A DNA stretch of 64,000 bases from Ascidia mentula (taxonomy: Eukaryota; Chordata; Ascidiacea; Phlebobranchia; Ascidiidae), in NCBI GenBank assembly GCA_947561715.1, contig OX387198.1, positions 12,090,001-12,154,000 of the forward strand. The letters run 5' to 3'. The stretch's first letter is position 1; each line of letters begins with the position of its first letter. This document shows, one piece after another, positions 37,201-47,903 of this stretch. The notes under the pieces are model-generated. The model ran no database searches. It was not told the origin of the DNA and saw only the letters and a list, made by a program, of their open reading frames with translations. The position numbers and the translations under genes were made by a program.

Positions 37201-40200
37201 TTCCACGAATTTCCATTTGACCTGAAAACAACATAGTCGGCATTTCCTCATCACCATTTTAATTTTGCAGACCTAGTGTAGCACAAATTTTTTTTTATCA
37301 GGAAAAAAAAGTAGTGGTATCACAGGTTGAGAAACACTGATCTACAGCATTTCCGTTGTGATGGCAAACTCCCCTATGTGCTTTAATTGAGAATATTACA
37401 ATCATTTGAACAGCTTTCAGAAAACAAAGGTTCTTACTTTGTATCGATGTTAAACTTCCCTTTATGCCTTTGATCACAGCAGTAGACTCATTTCTATAAG
37501 TTTCCATATAGCCTAAACACAACATAGCAATACTTTTTGTAACTTTTTAACACCTTTTCACTATCTTTGTAATCCTATGATCCTTAATTTTTTGCGCAAA
37601 TAAAACATATCAGTTATATCACTTCTCAACGCTTGGATTTGTGAAGGTGTTGTCATTTGTTTCCGTAACGCGTTAATGTAGTGATATGTAGATTTTTGCT
37701 GATCTAAACAACAAGTTTGGTATGTTTATGTTTCGAACGATGATGGCACAGTGATTAGTTATAACATAGTACCTTTTGTAGCAATAGTCCAAGAAATATA
37801 GCAATCTTGGACTATTAAACGGGGAACGTTTTAAACGGTTAGTGTTCAAGCGGGGTTTAATGACACAGGAAATGTTTGTATTCCTATTTTATTACTCTGA
37901 AATCTGGTTGAAAGTTTAGATTGATACATGGTCAATAATACGTTGTTGCTAAAGGAAGAATAAGTTTAAAGTAAAACGAAGTTCGTTCACATGCAAAACG
38001 CAGAAATGGAATCGTCAACTGCAAAGTAACATTTTTGGCGATCTCCGTTGTGGAATTTTTGTCGTTAGGTTTACTAGCATCAAAGTCATGCAGAATTAGG
38101 CATACAAATTCACAAATAATAATCAAAATGGTCATTACCTTGTATTGCGGACATATTTATCCGAATTTCTTGCATGTTCTGAGTAGTTTCATTTCGATAC
38201 ATTTGCATTTCGCCTAGACAAACATTGGCATAAATAACTTTTGTAACAAACCAAATAACGAATCAATTATGAAGTTGTATTTGAATAAGACGCATTTTAA
38301 ATCATTTAATCGTTGCGTTTACTGAAACTAAGGAACTGACGATGCCCACAGGGCGAAATATATATTCCAAATATCAACCAGACTGACCCTGTTGTCAAAA
38401 GCTATTGCTTTGTGTGGATATAGTGCCATTACGGAAGTTACATAGCGATTGCTAGGCCAACATTTGCAGTTAAAACTTACCAAGGACATTTTCACTTTTT
38501 GCCGATTGAATTGTTGAAGTTGTGGACATATGTTTCTGCAACTCTTGTAGGTAGTGATGTGTAGCATTTTGACGACCTAAATTCCAAGTTTATTGTGTTA
38601 ATATTTCTCCATTGACATGTTCATGTTATGATAATTAGTTGCACATATTTATTTTTTCTGATTTGAAACTCAAATCAGAAACAATAGTCATGGAAAGGAT
38701 GAGCCTGTGGGCGACAATTAAGAACAAACCGTGATACAAAATTTTGCACAACATTCAGACAACAAAGGTCCTTACTCTGTATTGATGTTAAACGTATCTG
38801 CATTCCTTGCATCAAAGTAGTACTTTTATTTTCGAGAATTTCCATTTGGCCTGAACACAACAAAGTTATCAAACATTTTTGTGACTTTTTAACAACTTTT
38901 TACTGTTTATTTATTCCCATGATTCTTTGTGGTTTATAGGTAAAATTAATGGATATTATTACACTGTTACTACAGGAAGGAAAAAGTGTTTGTTTTCTTC
39001 TAGTTTCATTACAACAGCGTTCCTTAAGTTACAAAATGCAGTAATGGAATCGTCAAACTGCAAAGCAACATTTTTTGCACAAGTCCGTCATGGAAGTTTT
39101 TTTCAATAGGTTTATTGCCACCACATCCCACAGGATTAACCCTTTAAGCGCCACGCCCTATAATCAACAATTGAAGATTTTTCATTGTTTAAGTTCAGGA
39201 AGCTATAACTTTTTATCTATCTACAAACGCTAGACTAAAAAATAAAACACAAAAATCATGTACAAATTCATACTCTACACAGTTATCGCTTTTAACCACT
39301 CCTACTAAAATAGTTTCCAAGCCATAGGTACCCTATTTAAAATTTCCATAACTCCCGAAATTGTGCGAATTTTAAAATAATTCGACTGTTGACTCAATCA
39401 GTGTGAACACCAAGACGCAATGAAGCGAAAAAACTGGGACGCTGCATTTGATACAGGGTTGCCAGATTGGCGCTTTCGGCGCCAAATTCCCTGAATTTGG
39501 CTTTTTTCCATTTTGTCTGGCGCGCAAAATTTGGTTTGGCTTATTTGGCCCTTTTCTGGCGTTTTTCCTGTTAGCTTTGCGTTCGGAAGTTGCCCGGGCT
39601 CGTTCGTGACGAAACAGGTTCGCGGTATGCTCCTTTTCGGTAAAAAACGTCACGCATCACAGCCCAAGCTAGTTCAGAAGCGTTGCAAACTGTATGCCTG
39701 GGTCGCGTAAACCAATGTCCACAGAAAACATTTCTATGACTTTTTCGTAAACTTGACTACTTCTTTAGTGACGTCATAATTTGAGTTTTGAAAGACTGTT
39801 TGTTAAAAGTTTGCGTAGCACTGGCACTGCTATGCACATAGAAAGACGGATATAATCCAAGAGCATAAATAAACAAAGAAGAGATTATATGTTGCTCTAC
39901 CACATGAATGTAATTTGCCTGTAAATACAATTGAACTTATGTTAGGGGAGCAGAAAATTAAACAATACAGTATTTAAACGATTGACTCTTTTCTGTTTCA
40001 CTCAAAACTAGTTTTGGCGCTTTTTGGCGTTTTTTGTCGTGTTGTTTGGCTCTAAACAAAAAAAATATTCTGGCAACCCTGATTTGATATTTTTGAGCGA
40101 CGGTACTGTCTAGTAAACTGAAATTTTAGGGAGTTATTTTGGTATAACCTACTTATACTGTTAGTTATTGCTTGTAAAAGGGCTTGTAAACTTTATAACA

Positions 40201-43200
40201 CAGCTCAGGCGTTTGCTAACTGATAGCAGATGAATTTGACAGCACTTCTAAAAAAAATTTTTTTTGTTTGTTTCTTTTTGTGTTCAACTGGTAGTGTATG
40301 TCAGCAAGTTGATGAAAAAGAAGGCATAACATCAATGTATATTGATAATTGAATAGACAAGCCTTCTACCAGTGCACATAAACCTTTTCCACAACATAAC
40401 AGAGACAATGTAGAAAAAAAAACAAGGAAAAAAATCAGTTGTATGAAATTGAAGCTACCCTAATTACTGGGTGACGCCCACAGCCACACCCACAACTGTT
40501 GGATACTTGAACAAATTGCATGAATATGGTTCCATATATGATGCTTTGATAGCAAATTATACATCAGGGATGTTACAGAGGTGACTGTGACATGACCACA
40601 TCATCATCATTGAACTTTTTGTGGTTCTGTTTTGGATATACCCTTCCGAGAACAATTGGCGATTGTTATGCAAAGAAAAGAATATGAATAATTGAGTATA
40701 CAAGCCAACTACTAGTGTATAAGCCTTAGCCACAACATGACAGAGACACTCTAGAAAAAAGACAAGGAAAAAATCAGCTGTATGAAATTGAAGCGACCGT
40801 ATTTACCGAGTCACGCCTTCAACGACACCCACAACCCTTTGATTCTTGAACAAATTGTATGAATATGGTTCAATATATGATGCTTTGATAGCAAATTATG
40901 CATCAGGGATGTTACAGAGGTGACTGTGACATGACCAAATCATCATCATTGAACTTTTTGTGTTCTGTTTTGGATATACCCTTCCGAAAACCATTGGCGA
41001 TTGTTATGCTGAGGAAAGAATTACTCAATTGTCTATTGTCCGGAAAGCAAAACCAGTGTTATGGAACCAGAATAAAAACCTGTAACTATAAGTAATGAAG
41101 GTGTTCATGTTATGTACATTTGTTCCTGCTATTTTGTTGTTTTGTACGCAAAAAATACAACAATACCACCAGTCAAAATTTGCATGCGCACATCTCGCCA
41201 TTGTGACGTCATAGAAAGAAACGGAAACCGCCGATCGAAAGCTGAGACCCTCGCGCACAATTCGTCTGTAGAACGTTTCGCGCTACTCCCAACGGGTAGT
41301 TGGCCATTTAATTGGCCAATTTGGTTTGTTCATAATGATAATCATCATCAAATGAATGACTAATTAATCAAAAAATTTCAATGCAAATGTATTTTTTTTT
41401 TTTTTTTTTTTCAATAAACTTCACGCTTCAAGTTGTCTGTTGCTGAAAACCTTATGTCTCTAGGCCAATCACAACGGAATTGATAATTAATCAAAAAAAG
41501 TACCTCTTTGGGCCTTAAGTGGCCCGTGGCGCTTAAAGGGTTAAACCATTTAAATTTACAAGTTTTTAAAATGGTACTAACCTTGTAATGCAGATACTCT
41601 TATCCGAATCTTTTGCAGGTTCTGAGTAGTTTCATTTCGATACAATTGCATTTCGCCTTGACACACATGGCATAAATAACTTTTGCAACAAACCAAATAA
41701 TGATTCAATTATGAAGCGGTTAAGATATTTTGTAATTTTACGAATGCACTTTTTGTTTAAGTTGTCAATGCTGTGAGGATTTAAATGCTTTGCCACACAA
41801 TCAGAAGTTACTCACCAATCACAAAATTCTGCAATGCTTGAATTTGTGTACTTGTGGTCATCTGTTGAATTTCACGACATGAAGTATTCTGAAAACTCTC
41901 CATCTTTCCTAAAGGGCAAGTATAAAATATTTTTTACTGCCACATTATTGTGGTTCAATTGTTTCCAAAAAACTTCTTTTCCTTTTTGTGCCATTCCCTG
42001 GCATATTTACAACATGGCAAATGTTTGATTTGTAGTTTGTTAAACATCGGCAAGTGCGTTTGTTCTTCCTTTCTGAGCGATAAGGTCATGACAGACGTGG
42101 AGGGTTATGTGATAATCAAATGCTGGTAACGAGGGTATGGCGCCCGGGCATCCTTGCGAATAGGGTTCTTTTGTGCAAGCACGTTTTACTTCCTGATTCA
42201 TAAAATTTATATGGGATAGAACTGTTGCATAGTTAAGGCAGTCGTGCCAACGTCTGGACAGCAATCGCGACGCGGATATCTGGTTATATATCTGCTGTGG
42301 TTTGAAACAATTTCATGGATAACAAACAATCGTTACAAACATTGCTCTCAACATGAAACCGTTAAAAACTAGCCTGTTTTACGACAAGCAATATTTTTTT
42401 ATTTTAAATATAAACCATATCATATTGCTGTACACGAAAATTGTGAATGTCTGCCTTCGTTAGGTAACCCATACCTTGCATTAAACTTAGATTTTCTTTA
42501 ACTTCTTGCAACTTCTGAGTAGATATGTTTTGATGTATTTTCAATTCACCTAAACATAACGTGATGTGTTTTATTGCTTTGAAAAGTCAAGGAAATACTA
42601 AATGGAATCGTCAAACTGCAAAGTAACATTTTTGGCGATCTCCGTGGTGGAATTTTTGTCGTTAGGTTTACTAGCATCAAAGTCATGCAGAATTAGGCAT
42701 ACAAATTCACAAATAATAATTGAAATGGTCATTACCTTGTATTGCGGACATATTTATCCGAATTTCTTGCATGTTCTGAGTAGTTTCATTTCGATACAAT
42801 TGCATTTCGCCTAGACAAACATTCGCATAAATAACTTTTGTAACAAACCAAATAACGAATCAATTATGAAGTTGTATTTGAATAAGACGCTTTTTAAAAC
42901 ATTTAATCGTTGCGTTTACTGAAACTAAGGAACTGACGATGCCTACAGGGCGAAATATATATTCCAAACAACAGCCGGACTGACCCTGTTGTCAAAAGTT
43001 AGTGCGTTGTGTGCATAATGCCATTACGGAAGTTACATAGCGATTGCCAGGCCAACATTTGCTGCCTGTGGTTTAGATCTAAATTTTTTAATATTTGAAG
43101 TAATTACAATGGAGTTTGTTAAAAACCTGTTCGTTAATATTATGTGCAGTTAAAACTTACCAAGGAAATTTTCACTTTTCGTGAATTGAATTGTTGAAGT

Positions 43201-44433
43201 TGTGGACATATGTTTCTGCAACTCTTGTATGTAGTGATGTGTAGCATTTTGCTGACCTAAATCCCAAGTGTATTGTGTTAAGTTTTCTCCATGGAAATGT
43301 CCATATTAAGACAGTAATTTTTCCTGTTTTTAAAGTTAAATCAGGAACAATAGTGAACACAAGAAGTTGTTACGTCCATTGAAATACCCCTCCTGGTTGC
43401 AGCAACAACAAAATATTACCTTTTATTTCATTTGCGATGGAGTTTGTTTGGTCAATACTGTCATGATTATCACGAATTAAACTTCTAATCACAGAAAGGC
43501 GTCCCTCGTTAGTCAATGTGAAGTTCTTGCGGTCGAGACGAATTTGAAGTATTTCCTGGTATAAATCTTAGTGGAAAGATTAAACTGTGAGTTTGGATGT
43601 TTGCGATGTCGGTAGTAAGACATGCATAAAAAATGGTAGTATGCCATCCATAAGTATTAAAACTAAAAGAAACACGTGTTGTAGACAAACGAACCTTTGA
43701 GAAACTCAAAATTTTCTGTAATGATGTCCAGTTTTTTCCCCAAAATATCTGAAACCATTGACGAAATCGTTTGGGGTCACTAAAGATAATCAAATCAATA
43801 ACTCTAACCGTTTTGTTCTTTGAGCTGACTGGTAAGTATTATTTTAGGAGATCCGCGTTCTTTGCAGGGTGTGACGTTAAGTTCTGTGTAAAAATATATG
43901 TACTATGTAAAATAATGTATCATATATTTAAACAATACCACTTACTTGCTGGGAGGCCACTAAGTTTTGCATCAATCTACAAAAATATGAATGAAACCTT
44001 CGGTTTAAGCGCAGGAAATATATGCACTGTATGCGTTGTATTCTTATAGTTTTCATTAAAGTCCAACATACATTAAACGCACTATAACGGTATTTTGTTT
44101 AATGCATTGATGCTTACCTTGTGGTACGTTACACCAAAACCAACTAACATAAAGATGCCAAATAACACCACTGAAACTCCCGCAATCTTTATCGTCTTTT
44201 CCAACAAGCGCTCCATATTTCGTAACTGCCCTGAGGTTTCATCGCGGGGAATTTTGTTTGTCGTTTCGCATGACGAACCTGCAGTGCCACCTAAAACAAA
44301 CGGAAAAGTGCCACATTTTAGCAACAAAACTAAACCCAATGGGCTTCACGAATATTGATCGGTTTGGTATGTTACCTTGATCAAACGATGTCGTTGCCAT
44401 TTGGTGTAATAATTCTCCTCTTTCTTTACTCAT
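25275..44433 (-). CDS. Copy X: giant stalk-receptor gene, 36 exons, about 1077 aa
   Basis: Starts at ATG 44433 (MSKERGELLHQMATTSFDQ, exon 44433-44376). Transmembrane exon 44290-44118 (helix KIAGVSVVLFGIFMLVGFGV). Stalk: 43824-43809 (16-nt microexon, tentative), 43748-43695, 43566-43420 (147 nt), 43256-43161, 42810-42736, 42549-42475, 41908-41816, 41656-41582, 38850-38776, 38576-38481, 38213-38139, 37512-37438, 37221-37147, 36492-36418, 36162-36097, then the 1.3-kb array and 27332-27258. Head: A 27140-27039, B 26928-26774, C 26677-26619, D 26553-26448, E 26180-26022, F 25895-25765 and G 25362-25275. Leaving out three exons with damaged donors, the sum is 3234 nt, divisible by three. Predicted type II glycoprotein: about 50 aa inside, a coiled-coil stalk of over 700 aa, and a head of about 270 aa including a Cys in A (SDCGLG) and in F. 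All stalk exons after the first enter and leave in phase 1. The head and stalk may be joined differently in different transcripts. Confidence 0.78.
27258..27391 (-). other. Last stalk exon of X with a duplicated acceptor half
   Basis: The 75-nt exon 27332-27258 encodes QLNIHRNESTRALGGVLSTT. Its first 27 bases plus the acceptor (27306-27343) are repeated 48 bp upstream at 27354-27391, without a donor. The extra piece offers a decoy acceptor but cannot be a whole exon. It looks like a small tandem duplication. Confidence 0.6.
32075..32140 (-). pseudogene. Stalk exon with lost splice donor
   Basis: A 66-nt exon of the array with a normal acceptor, but the bases after the last G read AAAACT instead of GTAACT, so the GT donor is gone. 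The open frame is kept. Skipping it would not change the frame of copy X. Confidence 0.75.
34615..34680 (-). pseudogene. Second stalk exon with the same lost donor
   Basis: Same defect as 32075-32140 (AAAACT in place of GTAACT) and one higher-order period (2.54 kb) away. The damaged exon was therefore copied along with the array after it had broken. Confidence 0.75.
37611..37703 (-). pseudogene. Stalk exon with GT-to-AT donor, copy X
   Basis: The acceptor is good and the frame reads QQKSTYHYINALRKQMTTPS, but the expected G|GTATGT donor reads G|ATATGT. The same change is at 57574-57666 in copy Y, so it predates the duplication. The exon is 93 nt, so skipping is frame-neutral. An unusual AT donor being used is possible but unlikely. 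Confidence 0.6.
39140..41540. mobile_element. Non-autonomous piggyBac-like element, 2401 bp
   Basis: Bounded by TTAA on both sides (39136-39139 and 41541-41544), with 16-bp terminal inverted repeats CCCTTTAAGCGCCACG. TTAA targets and CCC/GGG ends are the hallmark of the piggyBac superfamily. No transposase-like frame is present, so it must have been mobilised in trans. Inside are an hAT-like element (39454-40081), an internal duplication of about 330 bp (40359-40690 and 40695-41010) and a poly-T run near 41391. It lies in an intron of copy X, 41 bp past the donor of exon 41656-41582. A paralogous empty site is at 63551-63578. Confidence 0.9.
39454..40081. mobile_element. hAT-like MITE nested in the piggyBac-like element
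   Basis: The 628-bp insert begins CAGGGTTGCCAGA and ends TCTGGCAACCCTG. It is flanked by a perfect 8-bp target duplication, ATTTGATA (39446-39453 and 40082-40089). An 8-bp duplication and CAGGG ends fit the hAT superfamily. It has no transposase. The interior repeats a tttggcgttt-like motif. Confidence 0.88.
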
Positions 44434-44813
44434 GTTTCGGATCCTCACGTTACGTACTTTGCTACAACTGTATTTTGTTGCAATGAAATAGTTTAAATGC
44501 AACTATTTGAAGGAAGCCTAAAATCGCCTTGCCTATGTTCCGCTCGAATTTGAAGTACTTACAACTTTCGGTACAGAACGGTATGTTGGGCGGAGCAGGA
44601 AGTTTCAGGCCCTCGATTGACTGGAGCTGACTCAACCGATTGCTCTATCAGCCATAATACATTTCTGAAAGATGCTGCAGAGCCACCAAAAATTACAACA
44701 TAAGCCTCTACTGTTACCTAAAGTAAAGTCTTCGTAAAATATTGATTGACTGTGTCGTCCTTTTGTGTGCATCTGCAGTGCGAGCACGCTTTTTGCCCAT
44801 TGCCTTGTTAACA
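44434..44813. other. Upstream region of copy X
   Basis: Between the ATG of copy X and the inverted piggyBac-like copy. It should hold the promoter and 5' UTR. Near 44600-44650 the minus strand has a faintly tRNA-like A-box (GGCTGATAGAGC), too weak to call. No core-promoter motif was assigned. Confidence 0.35.
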
Positions 44814-47120
44814 CCCTTTAACTGCCTCGGGCCCCATCTCAGCCCAAAAAAGGAGGATATTACCTAAAATTATTTCTCCCGTTGTAATTGGCCTAGCGAC
44901 CTAAGGTTTTCAGCAACAGACAGCTTGAAGTTTATTATAAAAAAAAAAATATTTACATTTGTAACGTTTATGCGTGACGTAGTGTTCACATTTACGTAAT
45001 TTTCCATTAGGTAATGGAGAGTGACTTGCAGTTTTGTACTGCCCAGATAAATACCACAGTTCTCGGAACTGTCCAGGGAGAACACGTAATTAAGTATCGC
45101 GGTTCGCACGCAAGCCGCATAACTGAATTGCTTTTAAATCTCTGGTTTCTGTGGCCCGAATTCATTCCACATTGTGGGATCGCCTACTCAGCGCTGGGCT
45201 TCTGCCTAATGTAGTTTCACCATTCATTCTACATGTTGGTTCGCCGGAATTGACAGTGCGATTTCCCGCAGCGACAAGCCAACGCCCGCCGGCAGCCCGG
45301 GCCAAAATAACGAGACGGAAATTGGGCAGGGGGAAACGAACAATCACGGATAATATCCAACGTTGTATATGGGGAACGATGAAATCCGTCTTTTTTTTTT
45401 TTTTTTTTTTTTTTTTTTGTGTTAGTTTGTTTTATTCACCAAAACGAAAGATATATGTTCAGAAATACAACTCAGCCCCAGAGTAGCATAAACAAACGGT
45501 GATTCTACGCTAAAAGCGTACCAACATGTAGAATGGAATGTTGAAACTACACTAGGCAGAAGCCCAGCGCAGAGTAGGCGATCCCACAATGTGGAATGAA
45601 TTCGGGCCACAGAAACCAGAGATTTAAAAGCAATTCAGTTATGCGGCTTGCGTGCGAACCGCGATACTTAATTACGTGTTACGATCAATTCACCCTGGGC
45701 AGTTCCGAGAACTGTGGTATTTATCTGGGCAGTACAAAACTGCAAGTCACTCTCCATTACCTAATGGAAAATTACGTAAATGTGAACACTACGTCACAGC
45801 ATAAAACGTTACACATTCGCATTAAAATTTTTCGAGTAATTAGTCACTTTGTGATGACGATTTATCATAAACAATAAACCAGCACAGCAGGTGGCCTGAT
45901 TGCATGTCTCAACAAATGGCCAATTATCCGTTGGGAGTAGCGCGAAACGTTCTACAGACGTATTGTGCGCGAGGGTCTCAGCTTTCGATCGGCGGTTTCC
46001 GTTTCTCTCTATGACGTCACAATGGCGAGATGTGCGCATGCAAATTTTGACTGGTGGTATTGCTGTATTTTTTGCGTACAAAACAACAAAATAGCAGGAA
46101 GAAATGTACATAACATGAAATAAACATTATGAGGGTGCAGTATAAAAAAAATGAAGAAAAAAATTATAATAAACAAACAAAAAAAAATTTTTTTTTTTCG
46201 CCGAAGCAAAAAAAACACCAATTTCCAAAAAAAAATAGAACACCTTCATTACTTATAGTTACAGGTTTTTATTCTGGTTCCATAACACTGGTTTTGCTTT
46301 CCGGACAATAGACAATTGAGTAATTCTTTTCTCAGCATAACAATCGCCAATGGTTTTCGGAAGGGTATATCCAAAACATATCCACAAAAAGTTCAATGAT
46401 GATGATTTGGTCATGTCACAGTCACCTCTGTAACATCCCTGATGCATAATTTGCTATCAAAGCATCATATATTGAACCATATTCATGCAATTTGTTCAAG
46501 AATCAAAGGGTTGTGAGTGTCGTTGAAGGCATGACTCAGTAAATACGGTCGCTTCAATTTCATACAGCTGATTTTTTCCTTGTTTTTTTTCTAGAGTGTC
46601 TCTGTCATGTTGTGGCTAAGGCTTATACACTGGTAGTTGGCTTGTATATTCAATTATTCATATTCTTTTCTTTGCATAACAATCGCCAATTGTTCTCGGA
46701 AGGGTATATCCAAAACAGAACCACAAAAAGTTCAATGATGATGATTTGGTCATGTCACAATCACCTCTGTAACATCCCTAATGTATAATTTGCTATCAAA
46801 GCATCATATATGGAACCATATTCATGCAATTTGTTCAAGTATCCAACAGTTGTGGGTGTGGCTGTGGGTGTCACCCAGTAATTAGGGTAGCTTCAATTTC
46901 ATACAACTGATTTTTTTCCTTGTTTTTTTTCTACATTGTCTCTGTTATGTTGTGGAAAAGGTTTATATGCACTGGTAGAAGGCTTGTCTATTCAATTATC
47001 AATATTCTTTGATGTTATGCCTTCTTTTTCATCAACTTGCTGACATACACTACCAGAAACAAAAAAAAAATTTTTAGAAGTGCTGTCAAATTCATCTGCT
47101 ATCAGTTAGCAAATGCCTGA
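44814..47120 (-). mobile_element. Third piggyBac-like copy, inverted and diverged
   Basis: Reverse-complement match to the right half of the 39140-41540 element (about 40200 to 41540), including its internal duplicated part (near 46260-47050). Its terminal repeat reads CCCTTTAACTGCCTCGGG and TTAA lies just outside, at 44808-44811, with two extra bases between. The other half is missing and replaced by satellite repeats at 47115. A fold-back element is inserted at 44962-45811. Confidence 0.78.
44962..45811. mobile_element. Fold-back element inserted in the piggyBac-like copy
   Basis: Two arms of about 240-260 bp are inverted repeats of each other (44962-45215 and 45540-45811), both starting TAACGTTT-ATGC and GTGACGTAGTGTTCACATTT inward from the ends. 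The central 325 bp holds GC-richer sequence and a run of about 29 T at 45391-45418. It interrupts a place that is continuous in the 39140 copy and is flanked by ACATTTG / ACATTCG, a likely 6-7 bp target duplication. No protein is encoded. Confidence 0.8.
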
Positions 47121-47335
47121 GCTTCAGTTATAGTGTAGCGTGGAAGCATTAAATACTCTAATGTGGGTTAAGGGCCTAGATTTCAGTTATGGTGTAGTCT
47201 GGAAGCATTAAATACTCTAATGTGGTTTGGGCCTAGATTTCAGTTATGGTGTAGCGTGGAAGCATTAAATACTCTAATGCGGGTTGGGCCCAGATTTCAG
47301 TTATAGTGTAGCATAATAACTTTATACTCTGTGGG
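47115..47335. repeat. Tandem satellite, unit about 61 bp, 3.5 copies
   Basis: Repeats of the phrase ttcagttatggtgtagc, followed by ggaagcattaaatactctaa. The last copy is diverged. It directly abuts the broken end of the third piggyBac-like copy. Confidence 0.85.
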
Positions 47336-47762
47336 TTGGTGTATGACTGGAACTATTATATTTTGGTTTTGCTTGGCTTACTTTGCACAAGCTCAGACCA
47401 TCAGAATGAAGCATGTTGCCAATGTGTTTAGATCCATTAACATAATTTAGGTCATTCTATTTTGACTATGTTGGTTTCAACAAAAGACAAATGACATTTG
47501 AAGCGACAAGTCAAACAGAAGACACAAATCAAAAGGTTTGTTATGATTTTATTTAAAAAAAAAAAATTTTAAATGCTACTTGAATTTCAGCTGAACATCT
47601 TCAATGCTTCTGTTGGAATATTACATCTGTGGAAAAAAAGTATAATTTGAATAAGGTAAGAATTACTGTTAAGTCTTTAAAGTTCATTTTGTGTGGTCCT
47701 TTTTACTCCTTCCCAAAAATGAAATTATTTTTTATCATACTATGGATATGGTAGTGTCGTAT

Positions 47763-47903
47763 TGTAGCGAGGTGTTTATTCGAGGTACAAACTAATGGAA
47801 TGACACAATGGGCGAATAAACCACGAGGGACGAGAGTAAAAGAAAAAAGGCAATTTGTCCGGTTCGCTGTAGGAGCGCAAACGTAGTTAGAGAGGCCGCT
47901 ACA
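47763..47903 (-). repeat. Short LTR, 141 bp
   Basis: Starts TGTAGCG and ends CGCTACA on the minus strand (7-bp inverted ends). The polypurine tract lies directly upstream and an AATAAA lies near its end. It is much shorter than usual Gypsy LTRs. The 5' partner is not in the window, so the boundaries rest on the inverted ends alone. Confidence 0.6.

Larger units (their letters stand above)
36097..43400. repeat. Segmental duplication, copy in X
   Basis: Exons, introns and transposon insertions here recur at about 56061-63100, roughly 19.95 kb away (e.g. exon 36162-36097 with 56126-56061; 40898 with 60863). Sequence is nearly identical by eye for long stretches. The left edge is sharp: at 36071-36080 the donor end of an array exon (cttaccatg) runs straight into the duplicated block. 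Confidence 0.9.

Noticed and set aside
39372..39653. 93-codon minus-strand frame in the piggyBac-like element (and its copy at 59355)
   Set aside because: It crosses the end of the nested hAT-like MITE and is Lys/Arg/Asn-rich low-complexity translation. It has no transposase or RNase motif, so it is a chance frame.
40898..41363. Conserved frames MHQGCYRGDCDMTK... and MYICSCYFVVLYAK... repeated at 46.1-46.4 kb and 60.9-61.3 kb
   Set aside because: They recur only because the transposon recurs. Small indels shift the frame between copies and no family motif is seen.
45151..45610. Frames MARIHSTLWDRLL... on both strands
   Set aside because: They are the two arms of the fold-back element read in opposite directions, not genes.
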